DNA of 64,000 nucleotides from an uncultured Pseudomonadota bacterium (GCA_903927005.1 CAIYLH010000113.1:1-64000), one strand, 5' to 3'; positions 34,714 to 43,504 are shown, counted from the first letter of the stretch. A program made the numbers and translations. Notes: a model not told the origin generated them from the letters alone.

Positions 34714-35222
34714 TTGGCGGCGGGCCGCCGGTCGACGGTGTGCTCACTCTGGCCGACGGCCACCTCGAGGCGATTGGCCGCCTGCTCGCGCGTCATGGAC
34801 TGTCGATGCACTGTGTGGCGACTGACGCGCCGATCCCTGGCAGTTATCACGGTGCGCCCGAAGCGGGCGTGGTCGGCACCGACGTCTGGGTGCGCCTCGA
34901 CACGCCGGTTCATTCGGTGTTGCACGAGGCCTGCCATGCGATCTGCATGGATGGCGAGCGACGGCGAGTGCTCGATCGCGATGCCGGCGGAGACTTCGAT
35001 GAGGAGAACGCGGTCTGCTGTCTGCAGATCGTGCTTGCCGACCAGCTGCCGGGCGTCGGCGCTGCCCGACTGATGGATGACATGGATCGCTGGGGCTACA
35101 CGTTCAGGCTCGGCTCCGCGGCGCGCTGGTATGCAGAGGAAGCCGACGTGCCGCGCCAGTGGCTCGCTCAGGAGGGTCTGCTCGCTGCAGATGGCCGGCC
35201 GACGTGGCGGTTGCGCGCGTGA
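34710..35222 (+). CDS. Small HExxH-motif protein, function unknown
   Basis: 170 aa, GTG start overlapping the lptE stop (GTGA). Residues 72-76 read HEACH, an HExxH zincin signature in a helix-like context (SVLHEACHAICMD); D97-E98-E99 about 22 residues later could provide the third ligand. The remainder ends in a basic RPTWRLRA. No signal peptide, so it is probably cytosolic. I do not recognise the family; either a small metallopeptidase or a non-catalytic zinc protein. It is translationally coupled to both lptE and the next gene. Confidence 0.72.
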
Positions 35223-36475
35223 GCGGCCGGTTGGTTCGCTGGGTGCTGTGCTGTTTATTGCCATGGCTCATGCTGTCTGCAGCACGAGCCGGTGGTGTCA
35301 CCGTCGAGGCCGGTTGGGTGAGGCCGCCGCCGCCGGGTATCTCGGTCGCGGCCGGCTATCTTGTGCTGCGCAATGGTGGCACTAACGTCGAGCGCCTGAT
35401 TGGACTGCGCTCGCCGCAGGCCGCCAGTGTCGCGCTGCACGAGTCGCAGCTGTCGGGTGGCATTATCCGTATGCGGCCCGTTCCCAGCCTCGTGCTCGCG
35501 CCCGGCGAGCGGCTCGAGCTGCGACCAGCTGGCAAGCACCTGATGCTGACGGGGCTGCGCTCGCCGCTGTTCGCGGGTGCCGGCCTGCCTGTCACGCTGA
35601 CATTCGATCACGCCGGTGAGCTGACCGTGACGCTTGTTGTCGGCGATGGACCGGCGCCTGCGGTGGCTGCCGTCGTGCCGGCGCGTAGTCCGCAGCGGAT
35701 CATCACGCTCGCTCCGCACCTGACGGAACTGGTCTATGCCGCAGGCGCGGGCGATCGCCTGGTCGGCACGATCGACATGAGTGATTTTCCTGCGGCCGCC
35801 CGGCAGGTACCGCGCATCGGCGACGTTGGCCGTCTTGATCCGGAGCGCCTGCTAGCCGCGCGACCTGATCTTGTGCTGTTGTGGGGCGACGGCTCGCCGG
35901 CCGATCAGCGCGCGCTGCTGACCAGGCTTGGCCTGCCGGTGCTGAGCCTCGAGCAGCACTCGCTCGCCGACATCCCGGCGACGCTGGAGCAGCTCGGGCG
36001 TGTGTTTGGCACCGAGGCTGTTGCTGGCGCCGCGGCGCGGGCGCTGACCGCGCAGCTTGATGGCCTACGGCGCCGCTACGGCGGTGCGCGCCGCCTGAAG
36101 GTGTTCTATCAGGTGTGGAGCACGCCGCTGTACACGCTCGGTGCTCGCCATGTCGCGACCGAGATGTTGCGCGTGTGCGGCGCCGAGAACGCATTTTCGG
36201 ACCAGACGGCGAGTGCGTTCGTGGTCGACGAAGAGTCGGTGTATGCGCGTGACCCCGACGTCGTCGCACTGGCCGGCACACCGGCAGAAACGGCCCAGTG
36301 GCTGCGTCGCTGGCAGGGCCGCGTGCCGCTGCGGGCAGTCGCGAGCGGCAATGTGATCACGCTGGATCCCGATCTGGTCAATCGCATGGGCCCGCGCATC
36401 GTGCAGGGCACCGAGGAGCTGTGCATGAAGCTCGCCACACGGCGAGCGGCGCTCGACGCGGCAGCACCTCGCTGA
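35219..36475 (+). CDS. PCu(A)C copper-chaperone domain fused to BtuF-like binding protein
   Basis: 418 aa from GTG 35219, which overlaps the preceding stop by 4 nt. Signal peptide 1-24 (VLCCLLPWLMLSAARA). Residues 26-145 are a PCu(A)C (DUF461) domain with the Cu(I) motif H-X10-M-X21-H-X-M met exactly at H74, M85, H107, M109. Residues 157-410 match BtuF-type class-III periplasmic binding proteins (QRIITLAPHLTELVYAAGAG; RPDLVLLWGDG; VCGAENAF). No permease for this solute-binding half lies beside it. Probably periplasmic metal or corrinoid/chelate handling. Confidence 0.85.
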   Translation: MSGRLVRWVLCCLLPWLMLSAARAGGVTVEAGWVRPPPPGISVAAGYLVLRNGGTNVERLIGLRSPQAASVALHESQLSGGIIRMRPVPSLVLAPGERLELRPAGKHLMLTGLRSPLFAGAGLPVTLTFDHAGELTVTLVVGDGPAPAVAAVVPARSPQRIITLAPHLTELVYAAGAGDRLVGTIDMSDFPAAARQVPRIGDVGRLDPERLLAARPDLVLLWGDGSPADQRALLTRLGLPVLSLEQHSLADIPATLEQLGRVFGTEAVAGAAARALTAQLDGLRRRYGGARRLKVFYQVWSTPLYTLGARHVATEMLRVCGAENAFSDQTASAFVVDEESVYARDPDVVALAGTPAETAQWLRRWQGRVPLRAVASGNVITLDPDLVNRMGPRIVQGTEELCMKLATRRAALDAAAPR

Positions 36476-36482
36476 CCGTCCC

Positions 36483-37052
36483 TCAGTAGCGGTACTGCTC
36501 GATCCCGCTCGCTGCCAGTGCGTAGGCGGCGGAGCCAAGCTTGCTCTGGCGCGTGTGCGTCGAGACCTTGCCGCTGACCCAGTAGGCCGCGTACATCGAT
36601 TCCAGCACCAGGCCCTTGGGGTAGGTGACGTACAGCATCTGGTTCGGCGCCGGCGGCGGGACGTGAATGCAGGCGCCGTAGTACGGCACCAGGAAGAATT
36701 CGGTGACGCGTCCTTCCGCATCCAGCTCCAGCGGCACGATGAACCCGGGCAGGCGGATGCTGTGGCCGTCGAGTGAGGCATTGACGCTGTAGTCCTGCGG
36801 CTGCTGTGCGGCCAGACCGCTCTCGCCGGACAGGTAGTCGTGGACCGCCGGCGGCGGGCCGGATTTGAAACTGCTGCGCGTTGTTTCGGGAACGAGGTCC
36901 TCCCAGCTGATCGTGCCGGGTCGCGCCGCGTCTGCCGATGGATGTGGCGCCGGCGTGCCGACGGGTGGTGGCGCTGGCGGCGCTGCCTGCACCGTGACCG
37001 CGAGCAGTACGGCGAGCAGCAGGGCAAACCAGCGGCAGTGCGGTGTGGGCAT
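36483..37052 (-). CDS. DUF3299 periplasmic protein
   Basis: 189 aa from MPTPHCRWFALLLAVLLAVT; signal peptide about 1-23, then a Pro-rich linker and the DUF3299 domain (GTISWEDLVPE; IRLPGFIVPLELDAEGRV; FFLVPYYGACIHVPPPAPNQ). The conserved Cys-His pair in GACIHVPP could bind metal. Last gene of an ABC operon (ATPase-FtsX-DUF3299). From memory, the same trio occurs in Pseudomonas aeruginosa PA4064-PA4066 and Vibrio zrg zinc loci. Confidence 0.83.
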   Translation of the reverse strand: MPTPHCRWFALLLAVLLAVTVQAAPPAPPPVGTPAPHPSADAARPGTISWEDLVPETTRSSFKSGPPPAVHDYLSGESGLAAQQPQDYSVNASLDGHSIRLPGFIVPLELDAEGRVTEFFLVPYYGACIHVPPPAPNQMLYVTYPKGLVLESMYAAYWVSGKVSTHTRQSKLGSAAYALAASGIEQYRY

Positions 37053-37065
37053 CAGTTTCTCGCGT

Positions 37066-38331
37066 TCAGAGTCGGATCGACAGGCCATCGGCCAGTGCCC
37101 GGCGGTAGGCGCGCACCGCCGGCCACGCGCCGATCAGCAGGCTCGTCCCGATCACCGCGGCCAGCAGCGCCAGATCGTACGTCGTCGGCGCGCCGAGCTC
37201 CATCGCCACACCCATGCGCTGCAGCAGCAGCGGGCGTGAGGCGATGAGTGCTGCATACATCAACAAGATGCCGCCGGCTGCGCCGGCCGAGGCCAGCAGG
37301 CAGGATTCAAGCCACAGCAGCATGAACACATCGCGCGGTCGCGCTCCGACGCTGCGCAGGATCGCCATTTCCCGCCGCCGCTCATTGAGGCTGGTCAGGA
37401 TCGCGGTCAGCATGCCCAGGAGTCCCGCGGCGACGACGCAGCAGGCAATCGCCAGCAACGCGCCCTCGGCGACGCCGAGCAGCTGCCACAGCTGCGTCAG
37501 TGCAACGCCCGGGATCACGGCGGTCAGTGGTTCGCTCGCGTACTCGTTCAGCGCGCGCTGCATCAGGAACACCGCCGAGCGGGCCTTCATGCCGACGACG
37601 AACGCCGTGACGCGAGTCGGGGTGAGGTCTGCATGGCGGGCGTCATCCGCCGAGACGCGCTCGGCGGGCGGTGCATGTGCGCCGCTCGTCCAGTCGACGT
37701 GCATCGCGGCGAGCCCCTGCAGGCCGATGTGCACCGTGCGGTCTACCGGCGTGCCGGTGCGGGCGAGCACGCCGGCAACCCTAAAGGGTTTGTCGTCATG
37801 GTTGGCGAAGCTGACCTCGCCCACGCCGTGCGCCAGCACCAGCGTGTCGCCGGTGCGATAGCCGAGCCGCTGTGCCACTTCCGCGCCGAGCACCGCGTCG
37901 TACAGGTCGGCGAACGGCGCTCCGGCCGTGAACGCCAGCGCCTTGCCGTGGCCGTAGCGCCAGTGCTCGAAGTACGCAGGCACGGTGCCGAGCACGCGGT
38001 AACCACGATGTGAGTCGCCCAGCGAGATCGGCACCACCCAGGCGACGTCCGGGTGGCGGGCGACCTTGTCGACGATCGCCATGGACACCGGGTTGGTCGC
38101 ATCGCCGATCCTAAAAACGCTGTACAGCAGCAGGTTGACCGGCGAGCTGCGGCTGCCGACGACCAGGTCCGCCCCTGAGAGCGTGTTGGCGAAGCTCGCG
38201 CGCGCATCGTCGCGCAGGTGCAGCACGCCCAGCAGCAGCGCTACGCTGACCGCGATCGAGAACACCGTCAGCGCCGCGGTGTCGCGCCGGTTCCACAGGC
38301 TGCGCAGGGCAAGTCCGGCCAGCGACTTCAT
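37066..38331 (-). CDS. FtsX/MacB-type ABC transporter permease
   Basis: 421 aa from MKSLAGLALRSLWNRRDTAA. N-terminal membrane segment (about 17-38), a large periplasmic MacB-PCD-like domain (about 40-275), then three C-terminal membrane segments with FtsX signatures (GMLTAILTSLNERRREMAIL; RSVGARPRDVFMLL). Only one permease is found, so it probably works as a homodimer with the adjacent ATPase. Mechanotransmission-type rather than import-channel architecture. Confidence 0.9.
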   Translation of the reverse strand: MKSLAGLALRSLWNRRDTAALTVFSIAVSVALLLGVLHLRDDARASFANTLSGADLVVGSRSSPVNLLLYSVFRIGDATNPVSMAIVDKVARHPDVAWVVPISLGDSHRGYRVLGTVPAYFEHWRYGHGKALAFTAGAPFADLYDAVLGAEVAQRLGYRTGDTLVLAHGVGEVSFANHDDKPFRVAGVLARTGTPVDRTVHIGLQGLAAMHVDWTSGAHAPPAERVSADDARHADLTPTRVTAFVVGMKARSAVFLMQRALNEYASEPLTAVIPGVALTQLWQLLGVAEGALLAIACCVVAAGLLGMLTAILTSLNERRREMAILRSVGARPRDVFMLLWLESCLLASAGAAGGILLMYAALIASRPLLLQRMGVAMELGAPTTYDLALLAAVIGTSLLIGAWPAVRAYRRALADGLSIRL

Positions 38332-39020
38332 GGTGCGGACGCTCGGTTGAGGCTCGCAAGCGAGACGCCACGGTCGAACAGGGAGGCGAGCGAGCGATCG
38401 TGGCTGACGAACAGCAGCGTGCTGCCGGCTGCCCGGCACTCGCGCATCAGCAGCTCAAGGAAGGCGGCGCGTGCGTCCCAGTCGAGCGATGAGGTCGGCT
38501 CGTCGGCGATAATCAGTGCTGGTTGTCCGAGCAGTGCGCGCGCTGCCGCGACCCGTTGCTGCTGGCCTATGGACAGTGCAGCGACGCTGCGGTCCAGCAG
38601 TTCGGGGGCTGCAAGTCCGAGTGTAGTGAGCAGCCGCAGCGCTTCGCTGCGCGGATCCGTCAGTCGTGCGCGCTTGGCCGCTGAGAAGCGCAGCGGCAGC
38701 AGCACGTTGTCCAGCACTGACAGATAGGGCAGCAGGTTGAACAGCTGGAAGATCACTCCGACCTGGTCGGCCCGGAACGCATCTCGGCCGGCGGGGGTCA
38801 GCGTCGCAAGATCGGTGCCCAGAACCCTGACCTGGCCGGCGTTCGCCGCCAGCACGCCGGCGATGATGCCCAGCAGGGTGCTCTTGCCGCTGCCGCTCGG
38901 GCCCTCCAGGAAGACCCGCTCGCCGCTCGCGACCGTAAACCGGGCGATGTCCAGCACTGGCGGCCCGGCCGTCCAGGCATAACGGACCGAAGTCAGGTCG
39001 ATGGCGGCGGACGATGGCAT
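38328..39020 (-). CDS. ABC transporter ATP-binding protein (LolD/MacB type)
   Basis: 230 aa from ATG 39020, which has AAGG 8 nt upstream; a GTG three codons earlier is an alternative. Walker [14 protein letters not shown]-loop FQLFNLLPYLSV, signature LSIGQQQRVAAARAL (GG replaced by IG), Walker B ALIIADEPTSSLD. Overlaps the permease by 4 nt (ATGA). Confidence 0.93.
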   Translation of the reverse strand: MPSSAAIDLTSVRYAWTAGPPVLDIARFTVASGERVFLEGPSGSGKSTLLGIIAGVLAANAGQVRVLGTDLATLTPAGRDAFRADQVGVIFQLFNLLPYLSVLDNVLLPLRFSAAKRARLTDPRSEALRLLTTLGLAAPELLDRSVAALSIGQQQRVAAARALLGQPALIIADEPTSSLDWDARAAFLELLMRECRAAGSTLLFVSHDRSLASLFDRGVSLASLNRASAP

Positions 39021-39129
39021 GGCCGGCACCTTAGCAGCCCGTCCATCGTAGCGCCCGGACCCTTGCCGGGCTGGGGCGTGGGTGTGAGAGACTCAGCGCC
39101 CTCACCCAAGCATCCTCGAGGTAGACCCC

Positions 39130-40734
39130 ATGCGCAGGCTGGCAATGTGGACGGCGCTCGCCGTCATTGGCGTGGTTGGAACGAGCATCGCCGCCCCCGC
39201 GAAGGATGTGCCGGCCACGACCCCGGCGGCCGCGTCGGCCGACGGCCTGCGGGACGAGTCCTCCGTGACCAGTGGCAGCGTCGCTGTCGGTGGCCGCACG
39301 CTGGCCTACCAGGCCGAGGCGGGCCTGTTGGTGGTGCATACGGCAGACCCCGCCGACGAGGATCCGAAGCCCGCCGATGCTAAGGGCCCGATCGGACCGT
39401 CCGCTGCGATGTCCTACGTCGCCTATTCGCTCGGCAAGGAAGCCGATCCGCGCCGGCCGATCACGTTCGTGTTCAACGGCGGCCCGGGCTCGGCGACGAT
39501 CTGGCTGCACATGGGCGCGTTCGGTCCGAAGCGGGTGGTCGCCGGTGACGGCCGCCACGGCCCCGCGGCGCCGTACCAGCTCATCGACAACGCCTACACG
39601 CTGCTGCCGGAGTCCGACCTCGTGTTCGTCGATGCTCCCGGCACCGGTTTTGGTCACTTGCGCGGTGCCGACAAGGAGAAGGCGTACTTCGGCGTCGACC
39701 AGGACTCGCACGCATTCGCGAACTTCATCGTCGAGTTCCTGTCGCGGCACGGCCGCTGGAACTCACCGAAGTACCTGTTCGGCGAGAGCTACGGCACGAC
39801 CCGCGCGGCGACGCTGGCGTTCGTACTGCAGAACGAGAAGGGCCTGGACCTGAACGGCGTGATGCTGCTGTCGCAGATCCTCGCCTTCGACAACAGCGTA
39901 GACAATCCGGACTCGAATCCAGGCGTCGACCAGGCCTATGCGCTCGCGCTGCCGACGTACGCGGCGACCGCCTGGTACCACAAGAAGCTCGCCTCGGCGC
40001 CGCTGTCCCTCGAGCCGTTCCTGGCCGAGGTCGAGGCGTTCGCGCTCGGCGACTACCTGACGGCGCTCGCGGTCGGCAACCGCCTGCCCGAGGCGCGCCG
40101 CGCGGTGATTGCAGCGAAACTGCACGACTACACCGGCCTGCCGGTCGAGTATCTGCTGCAGGCGAACCTGCGGATCACCGGTGGCGTGTTCGAGCGGCAC
40201 GTGCTCGGTGGCAACGCCACTGCCGGCCGGCTCGACACGCGCTATCCGGGCGCGCCCATCGATCCGCTGGGCAAGGATGCCGACTACGACCCGGCGATGT
40301 CGGCGATCGCCTCGCCCTACGTCTCTGCGTTCAACGACTACGTGCGTCGCGAGCTTAAGTTCGGTGACGGCAAGACCTACAAGTGGATGGGCGGGTTGTG
40401 GGCCAAGTGGGACTTCCTGCATCAGCCGCCGACTGCGCCGATGAAGATGCCGCACGCAACCAACGTCATGCCGGACCTTGCTGCGGCAATGACCATGAAC
40501 CCGCACCTGAAGGTGCAGATGCACGGCGGCTACTACGACCTTGCGACGCCGTTCTTTGCCGCGATCTATGAACTCGATCACCTGCCGGTGCCGGCCGAGA
40601 TTGCCGCTAACATCGAGGTGAAGCTCTATCCGTCGGGCCACATGGTCTACGCCAACGAGTCCTCGCTTGCGGCGCTGACGCAGAACGCCGGCGCGTTCAT
40701 CCGGCGCACCTCCGGGTCCGCGGCCGCGCGCTGA
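39130..40734 (+). CDS. S10-family serine carboxypeptidase
   Basis: 534 aa. Signal peptide about 1-21 (MRRLAMWTALAVIGVVGTSIA), so it is predicted periplasmic. Alpha/beta-hydrolase with FNGGPGSATIW (oxyanion loop), nucleophile S220 in GESYG, D470 (GGYYDLATPF) and H504 (PSGHMVY). Removes C-terminal residues from peptides, with low-pH preference in the family. Its stop shares a base with the holA ATG, so holA may depend on this transcript. Confidence 0.92.
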   Translation: MRRLAMWTALAVIGVVGTSIAAPAKDVPATTPAAASADGLRDESSVTSGSVAVGGRTLAYQAEAGLLVVHTADPADEDPKPADAKGPIGPSAAMSYVAYSLGKEADPRRPITFVFNGGPGSATIWLHMGAFGPKRVVAGDGRHGPAAPYQLIDNAYTLLPESDLVFVDAPGTGFGHLRGADKEKAYFGVDQDSHAFANFIVEFLSRHGRWNSPKYLFGESYGTTRAATLAFVLQNEKGLDLNGVMLLSQILAFDNSVDNPDSNPGVDQAYALALPTYAATAWYHKKLASAPLSLEPFLAEVEAFALGDYLTALAVGNRLPEARRAVIAAKLHDYTGLPVEYLLQANLRITGGVFERHVLGGNATAGRLDTRYPGAPIDPLGKDADYDPAMSAIASPYVSAFNDYVRRELKFGDGKTYKWMGGLWAKWDFLHQPPTAPMKMPHATNVMPDLAAAMTMNPHLKVQMHGGYYDLATPFFAAIYELDHLPVPAEIAANIEVKLYPSGHMVYANESSLAALTQNAGAFIRRTSGSAAAR

Positions 40735-41741
40735 TGCGGTTAGTCGCCGAAACCCTGTCGCGCACGCTGCAGGCGGGCCTGGCGCCGGCCTGGCTGGTCG
40801 CAGGCGACGAGCCGCTGTTGGTGGGCGAGGCCGCTGATGCGATCCGCGCGAAGGCGCGCGCGGTCGGCTACACCGGCCGCGAGGTGATGTTCGTCGAGCG
40901 CGGCTTCGACTGGGACGAACTGCTCGGCGGGTTGCGTGCCATGTCGCTGTTCGCGGAGCGACGCATCGTCGAGCTGCGGCTGCCCAGTCCCAAGCCGGGC
41001 CTGGAGGGCTCCAAGGCGCTCGTCGCCGCGGTCAGCGATCCGTCGCCGGACGTGCTGCTGCTGGTGATCACCGACAAGATCGAATACAAGGACCAGTCGG
41101 CGGCCTGGGTGAAGGCGTTCGATGCCCACGGCGCCTGTGTCGACGCCGACCAGCTGCAGCCGGAGCAGCTGCCGAAGTGGCTGGAAGCACGCATGCGCGC
41201 ACGCGGCCTCGTGCCGGACGCCGATGCAGTGCAACTGCTTGCCGAGCGCTGCGAGGGCAATCTCGTCGCCGCTCACCAGGAGATCGAACTGCTGCGGCTG
41301 CTGTCGGGCGAGGGGCCGGTGAACCTCGAGCAGGTGGCTGCTGCCGTGGCTAACAGCGCCCGCTATCACGTCTTCCAGCTCGGCGAGGCACTGCTCGCCG
41401 GCGACGCGGCGCGCACGGTGCGCATTCTGGATGGCCTCGCGGCCGAGGACGAGGGTCTGCCGCTGGTGCTGTACTGCATCGCCGAGGAGCTGCGTGCCGT
41501 GCTGCAGTGGCCGCCGCCGCCGAGCGGGGCGCATCGCCGCCTGTACATGGGGGGCCGCCGGCGCAAGGAGCTGCTCGGCCAGGCCGCTCGCCGCGTACCG
41601 CGGGCGGTGGTGCTGGAGCTGCTGACCGCGGCGGGCCGTGCCGACCAGCTGGTGAAGAGTTCGCGCAAGGATCAGGCCTGGGGCGAGCTGACCCGCATTG
41701 CGACCGAATTTTGCATCGCGCCCCGCAAGCGGGCAGGGTGA
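40734..41741 (+). CDS. holA: DNA polymerase III subunit delta
   Basis: 335 aa, collinear with HolA: N-terminal WLVAGDEPLLVGEAADAIR, no functional Walker A, and C-terminal clamp-loader domain. Opens the beta sliding clamp in the tau/gamma-delta-delta' complex. Coupled to the preceding gene by a one-base overlap, followed by nadD. Confidence 0.92.
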   Translation: MRLVAETLSRTLQAGLAPAWLVAGDEPLLVGEAADAIRAKARAVGYTGREVMFVERGFDWDELLGGLRAMSLFAERRIVELRLPSPKPGLEGSKALVAAVSDPSPDVLLLVITDKIEYKDQSAAWVKAFDAHGACVDADQLQPEQLPKWLEARMRARGLVPDADAVQLLAERCEGNLVAAHQEIELLRLLSGEGPVNLEQVAAAVANSARYHVFQLGEALLAGDAARTVRILDGLAAEDEGLPLVLYCIAEELRAVLQWPPPPSGAHRRLYMGGRRRKELLGQAARRVPRAVVLELLTAAGRADQLVKSSRKDQAWGELTRIATEFCIAPRKRAG

Positions 41742-41747
41742 GCCCCG

Positions 41748-42446
41748 ATGTCGACGACGCTACTTAGCGCGACCTGCCCGGCCAGTGCCGTGAGCGGTCC
41801 GATGGGTATCTTCGGGGGTACCTTCGACCCCATTCACTACGGCCACCTCAGGACCGCCTACGAGCTGCTCGCCACCCTGCGACTGCCCGAGATGCGGTTC
41901 ATGCCGGCCGGCAACCCGCCGCACCGCCCCGCGACGATCGCCAGCAACGAGCTGCGCCTGCAGATGGTCCGGGCAGCTACCGCCGGCCAGAGCGGGTTCA
42001 CGGTTGACGACCGCGAGATGCGCAAGCAGGGCCCGTCCTACAGCGTTGAGACGCTGGCCGAGCTGCGCGCCGAGGCGCCGACGCGGCCGCTGTGCCTGAT
42101 TGTCGGCATGGATGCGTTTCTGGGCCTGCCAAAGTGGCATCGCTGGCGCGACCTGCTGACGCTCGCCCATCTGGTGGTCGCCCACCGACCGGGCTGGCGG
42201 GCGCCGTTAATGGGTCCGCTGGGCGAACTGCTCGTAGAGCACGGCACGGGCAGTGTCTGCGACCTGCACGAGGCCCTTGCCGGGCGTATTTACATCCATG
42301 CTGTGACACAGCTGGAAATCTCGTCGACCGATGTCCGGGCGCTGATTGGCGCCGGCGGCGACCCACGCTACCTCATGCCAGAGGCCGTGCGGAGTATCAT
42401 CCTAGAATCGGGCTGTTATGCCCGGAAGGAAGTAGGAAGGGGATGA
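41748..42446 (+). CDS. nadD: Nicotinate-nucleotide adenylyltransferase
   Basis: 232 aa. Nucleotidyltransferase motif GIFGGTFDPIHYGHL and C-terminal EISSTDVR (ISSTxxR signature). Forms deamido-NAD from nicotinate mononucleotide. ATG 41748 adds about 18 residues before GIFGGTFD; a later start at 41802 is possible. Overlaps rsfS by 4 nt. Confidence 0.94.
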   Translation: MSTTLLSATCPASAVSGPMGIFGGTFDPIHYGHLRTAYELLATLRLPEMRFMPAGNPPHRPATIASNELRLQMVRAATAGQSGFTVDDREMRKQGPSYSVETLAELRAEAPTRPLCLIVGMDAFLGLPKWHRWRDLLTLAHLVVAHRPGWRAPLMGPLGELLVEHGTGSVCDLHEALAGRIYIHAVTQLEISSTDVRALIGAGGDPRYLMPEAVRSIILESGCYARKEVGRG

Positions 42447-43015
42447 CCGTCAAGACTGTAGCCAAGAAGCCCGCCCGCAAGACCGCTCGCCCCGCCGCCA
42501 AGGCGCCGGCGCGCGCCAAGCCCGCGGCAAAGAAGACCCCCAAGGCCGCGCCGGCAAAGCGCGCCGCCCCTAAAAAGGCCGCTGTGCCCAAAAAGGCCGT
42601 CGCCCCTAAAAAGGTCGTCGCGCCCAAAAAGGCCGTTGCGCCCAAGAAGGCGGTAGCGCCGAAAAAGACCGAACACAGCGCACTGACGCAGATCGTCGCG
42701 GCGGCGCTGGACGACATGAAGGCGCAGCACGTCATGGTGTTCGACGTGCGCGGCGTCACTGACGTCACCGACACGATCGTGATCGCTTCGGGCACGTCTG
42801 ACCGGCACGTGAAGTCGCTCGCCAGCAGCGTCGTCCACAAGGCGCGCGAGGCGGGCTACCGCACGCTGGGCGTCGAAGGCGAGCGTGAGGGCGAGTGGGT
42901 GCTGGTCGACCTGCACGATGTCATCGTGCACGTCATGCTGCCGCGCATCCGTGAGTTCTACGCGCTGGAAAAGCTCTGGGACGTGCGTTCGGCCGACCGC
43001 GGCGACGCGGTCTGA
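42443..43015 (+). CDS. rsfS: Ribosomal silencing factor RsfS with histone-H1-like N-terminal extension
   Basis: 190 aa, against about 105 in E. coli. Residues 77-190 are the complete RsfS domain (ALTQIVAAALDDMKAQHVMV; GTSDRHVKSLAS; VLVDLHDVIVHVMLPRIREF), which binds L14 and blocks subunit joining on starvation. Residues 1-76 are Lys/Ala/Pro only, ending in six APKKAV-like hexapeptides. AGGAAGGGG RBS, ATG overlapping the nadD stop: the extension is translated unless an internal start is used. Confidence 0.92.
   Translation: MTVKTVAKKPARKTARPAAKAPARAKPAAKKTPKAAPAKRAAPKKAAVPKKAVAPKKVVAPKKAVAPKKAVAPKKTEHSALTQIVAAALDDMKAQHVMVFDVRGVTDVTDTIVIASGTSDRHVKSLASSVVHKAREAGYRTLGVEGEREGEWVLVDLHDVIVHVMLPRIREFYALEKLWDVRSADRGDAV
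42563..42667 (+). repeat. Imperfect 18-bp tandem repeat in rsfS
   Basis: About six units coding (V/A)APKK(A/V), with repeated GCCCAAAAAGGCCGTTG-like sequence. Similar to AlgP/AlgR3 and histone H1-like tails. Such repeats can vary in copy number by slippage. Confidence 0.8.
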
Positions 43016-43033
43016 GCTGAAGGGCGGGTCCCG

Positions 43034-43504
43034 ATGCGCGTGCGCCTCGTCGCCGCGGGTACCCGCCTGCCGGAGTGGATTAACGCCGGCTACACCGAGT
43101 ACGCGCGGCGCATGCCACCGGAGTCGCCGCTCGAGCTGGTCGAGATCGCGGTCCCGCGAGGAACCGCGCAGGGCGCGCGCGAGCGCGCCACGCGCCAGGA
43201 AGGCGAGCGCATGCTCGCCCAACTCACCGCGCGCCAGTGGGTGGTCGGGCTGGACGTCACCGGCCGGACGCTGGACACCGCCGGGCTGTCCCGCTGGTGG
43301 GCCGGCCGGCAGCGCGATGGCCGGGATCTGGCGTTCCTGATCGGGGGGCCTGACGGTCTGGCAGCCGATGTGCTGGCGCGGACCGACGAGCGGCTGTCGC
43401 TGTCCGCCTTGACGCTGCCGCATGGTTTGGTGCGCGTGCTCCTCGCCGAGCAGCTATATCGGGCCGTCAGCCTGCTCAAGGGCCATCCCTACCACCGCGA
43501 ATAA
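43034..43504 (+). CDS. rlmH: 23S rRNA pseudouridine-1915 N3-methyltransferase
   Basis: 156 aa, standard. SPOUT methyltransferase with the trefoil-knot region FLIGGPDGLAADVL and C-terminal RVLLAEQLYRAVSLLKGHPYH. Methylates the pseudouridine in helix 69 of assembled 70S ribosomes. Follows rsfS as in E. coli. Confidence 0.95.
   Translation: MRVRLVAAGTRLPEWINAGYTEYARRMPPESPLELVEIAVPRGTAQGARERATRQEGERMLAQLTARQWVVGLDVTGRTLDTAGLSRWWAGRQRDGRDLAFLIGGPDGLAADVLARTDERLSLSALTLPHGLVRVLLAEQLYRAVSLLKGHPYHRE

Noticed and set aside
39021-39129. Possible Zur operator upstream of the ATPase-FtsX-DUF3299 operon
   Set aside because: No AT-rich palindrome of the Zur type is visible.
42563-42667. CRISPR-like array in the repetitive rsfS 5' region
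   Set aside because: Units are 18 bp with no spacers and stay in frame, so they are a coding tandem repeat.
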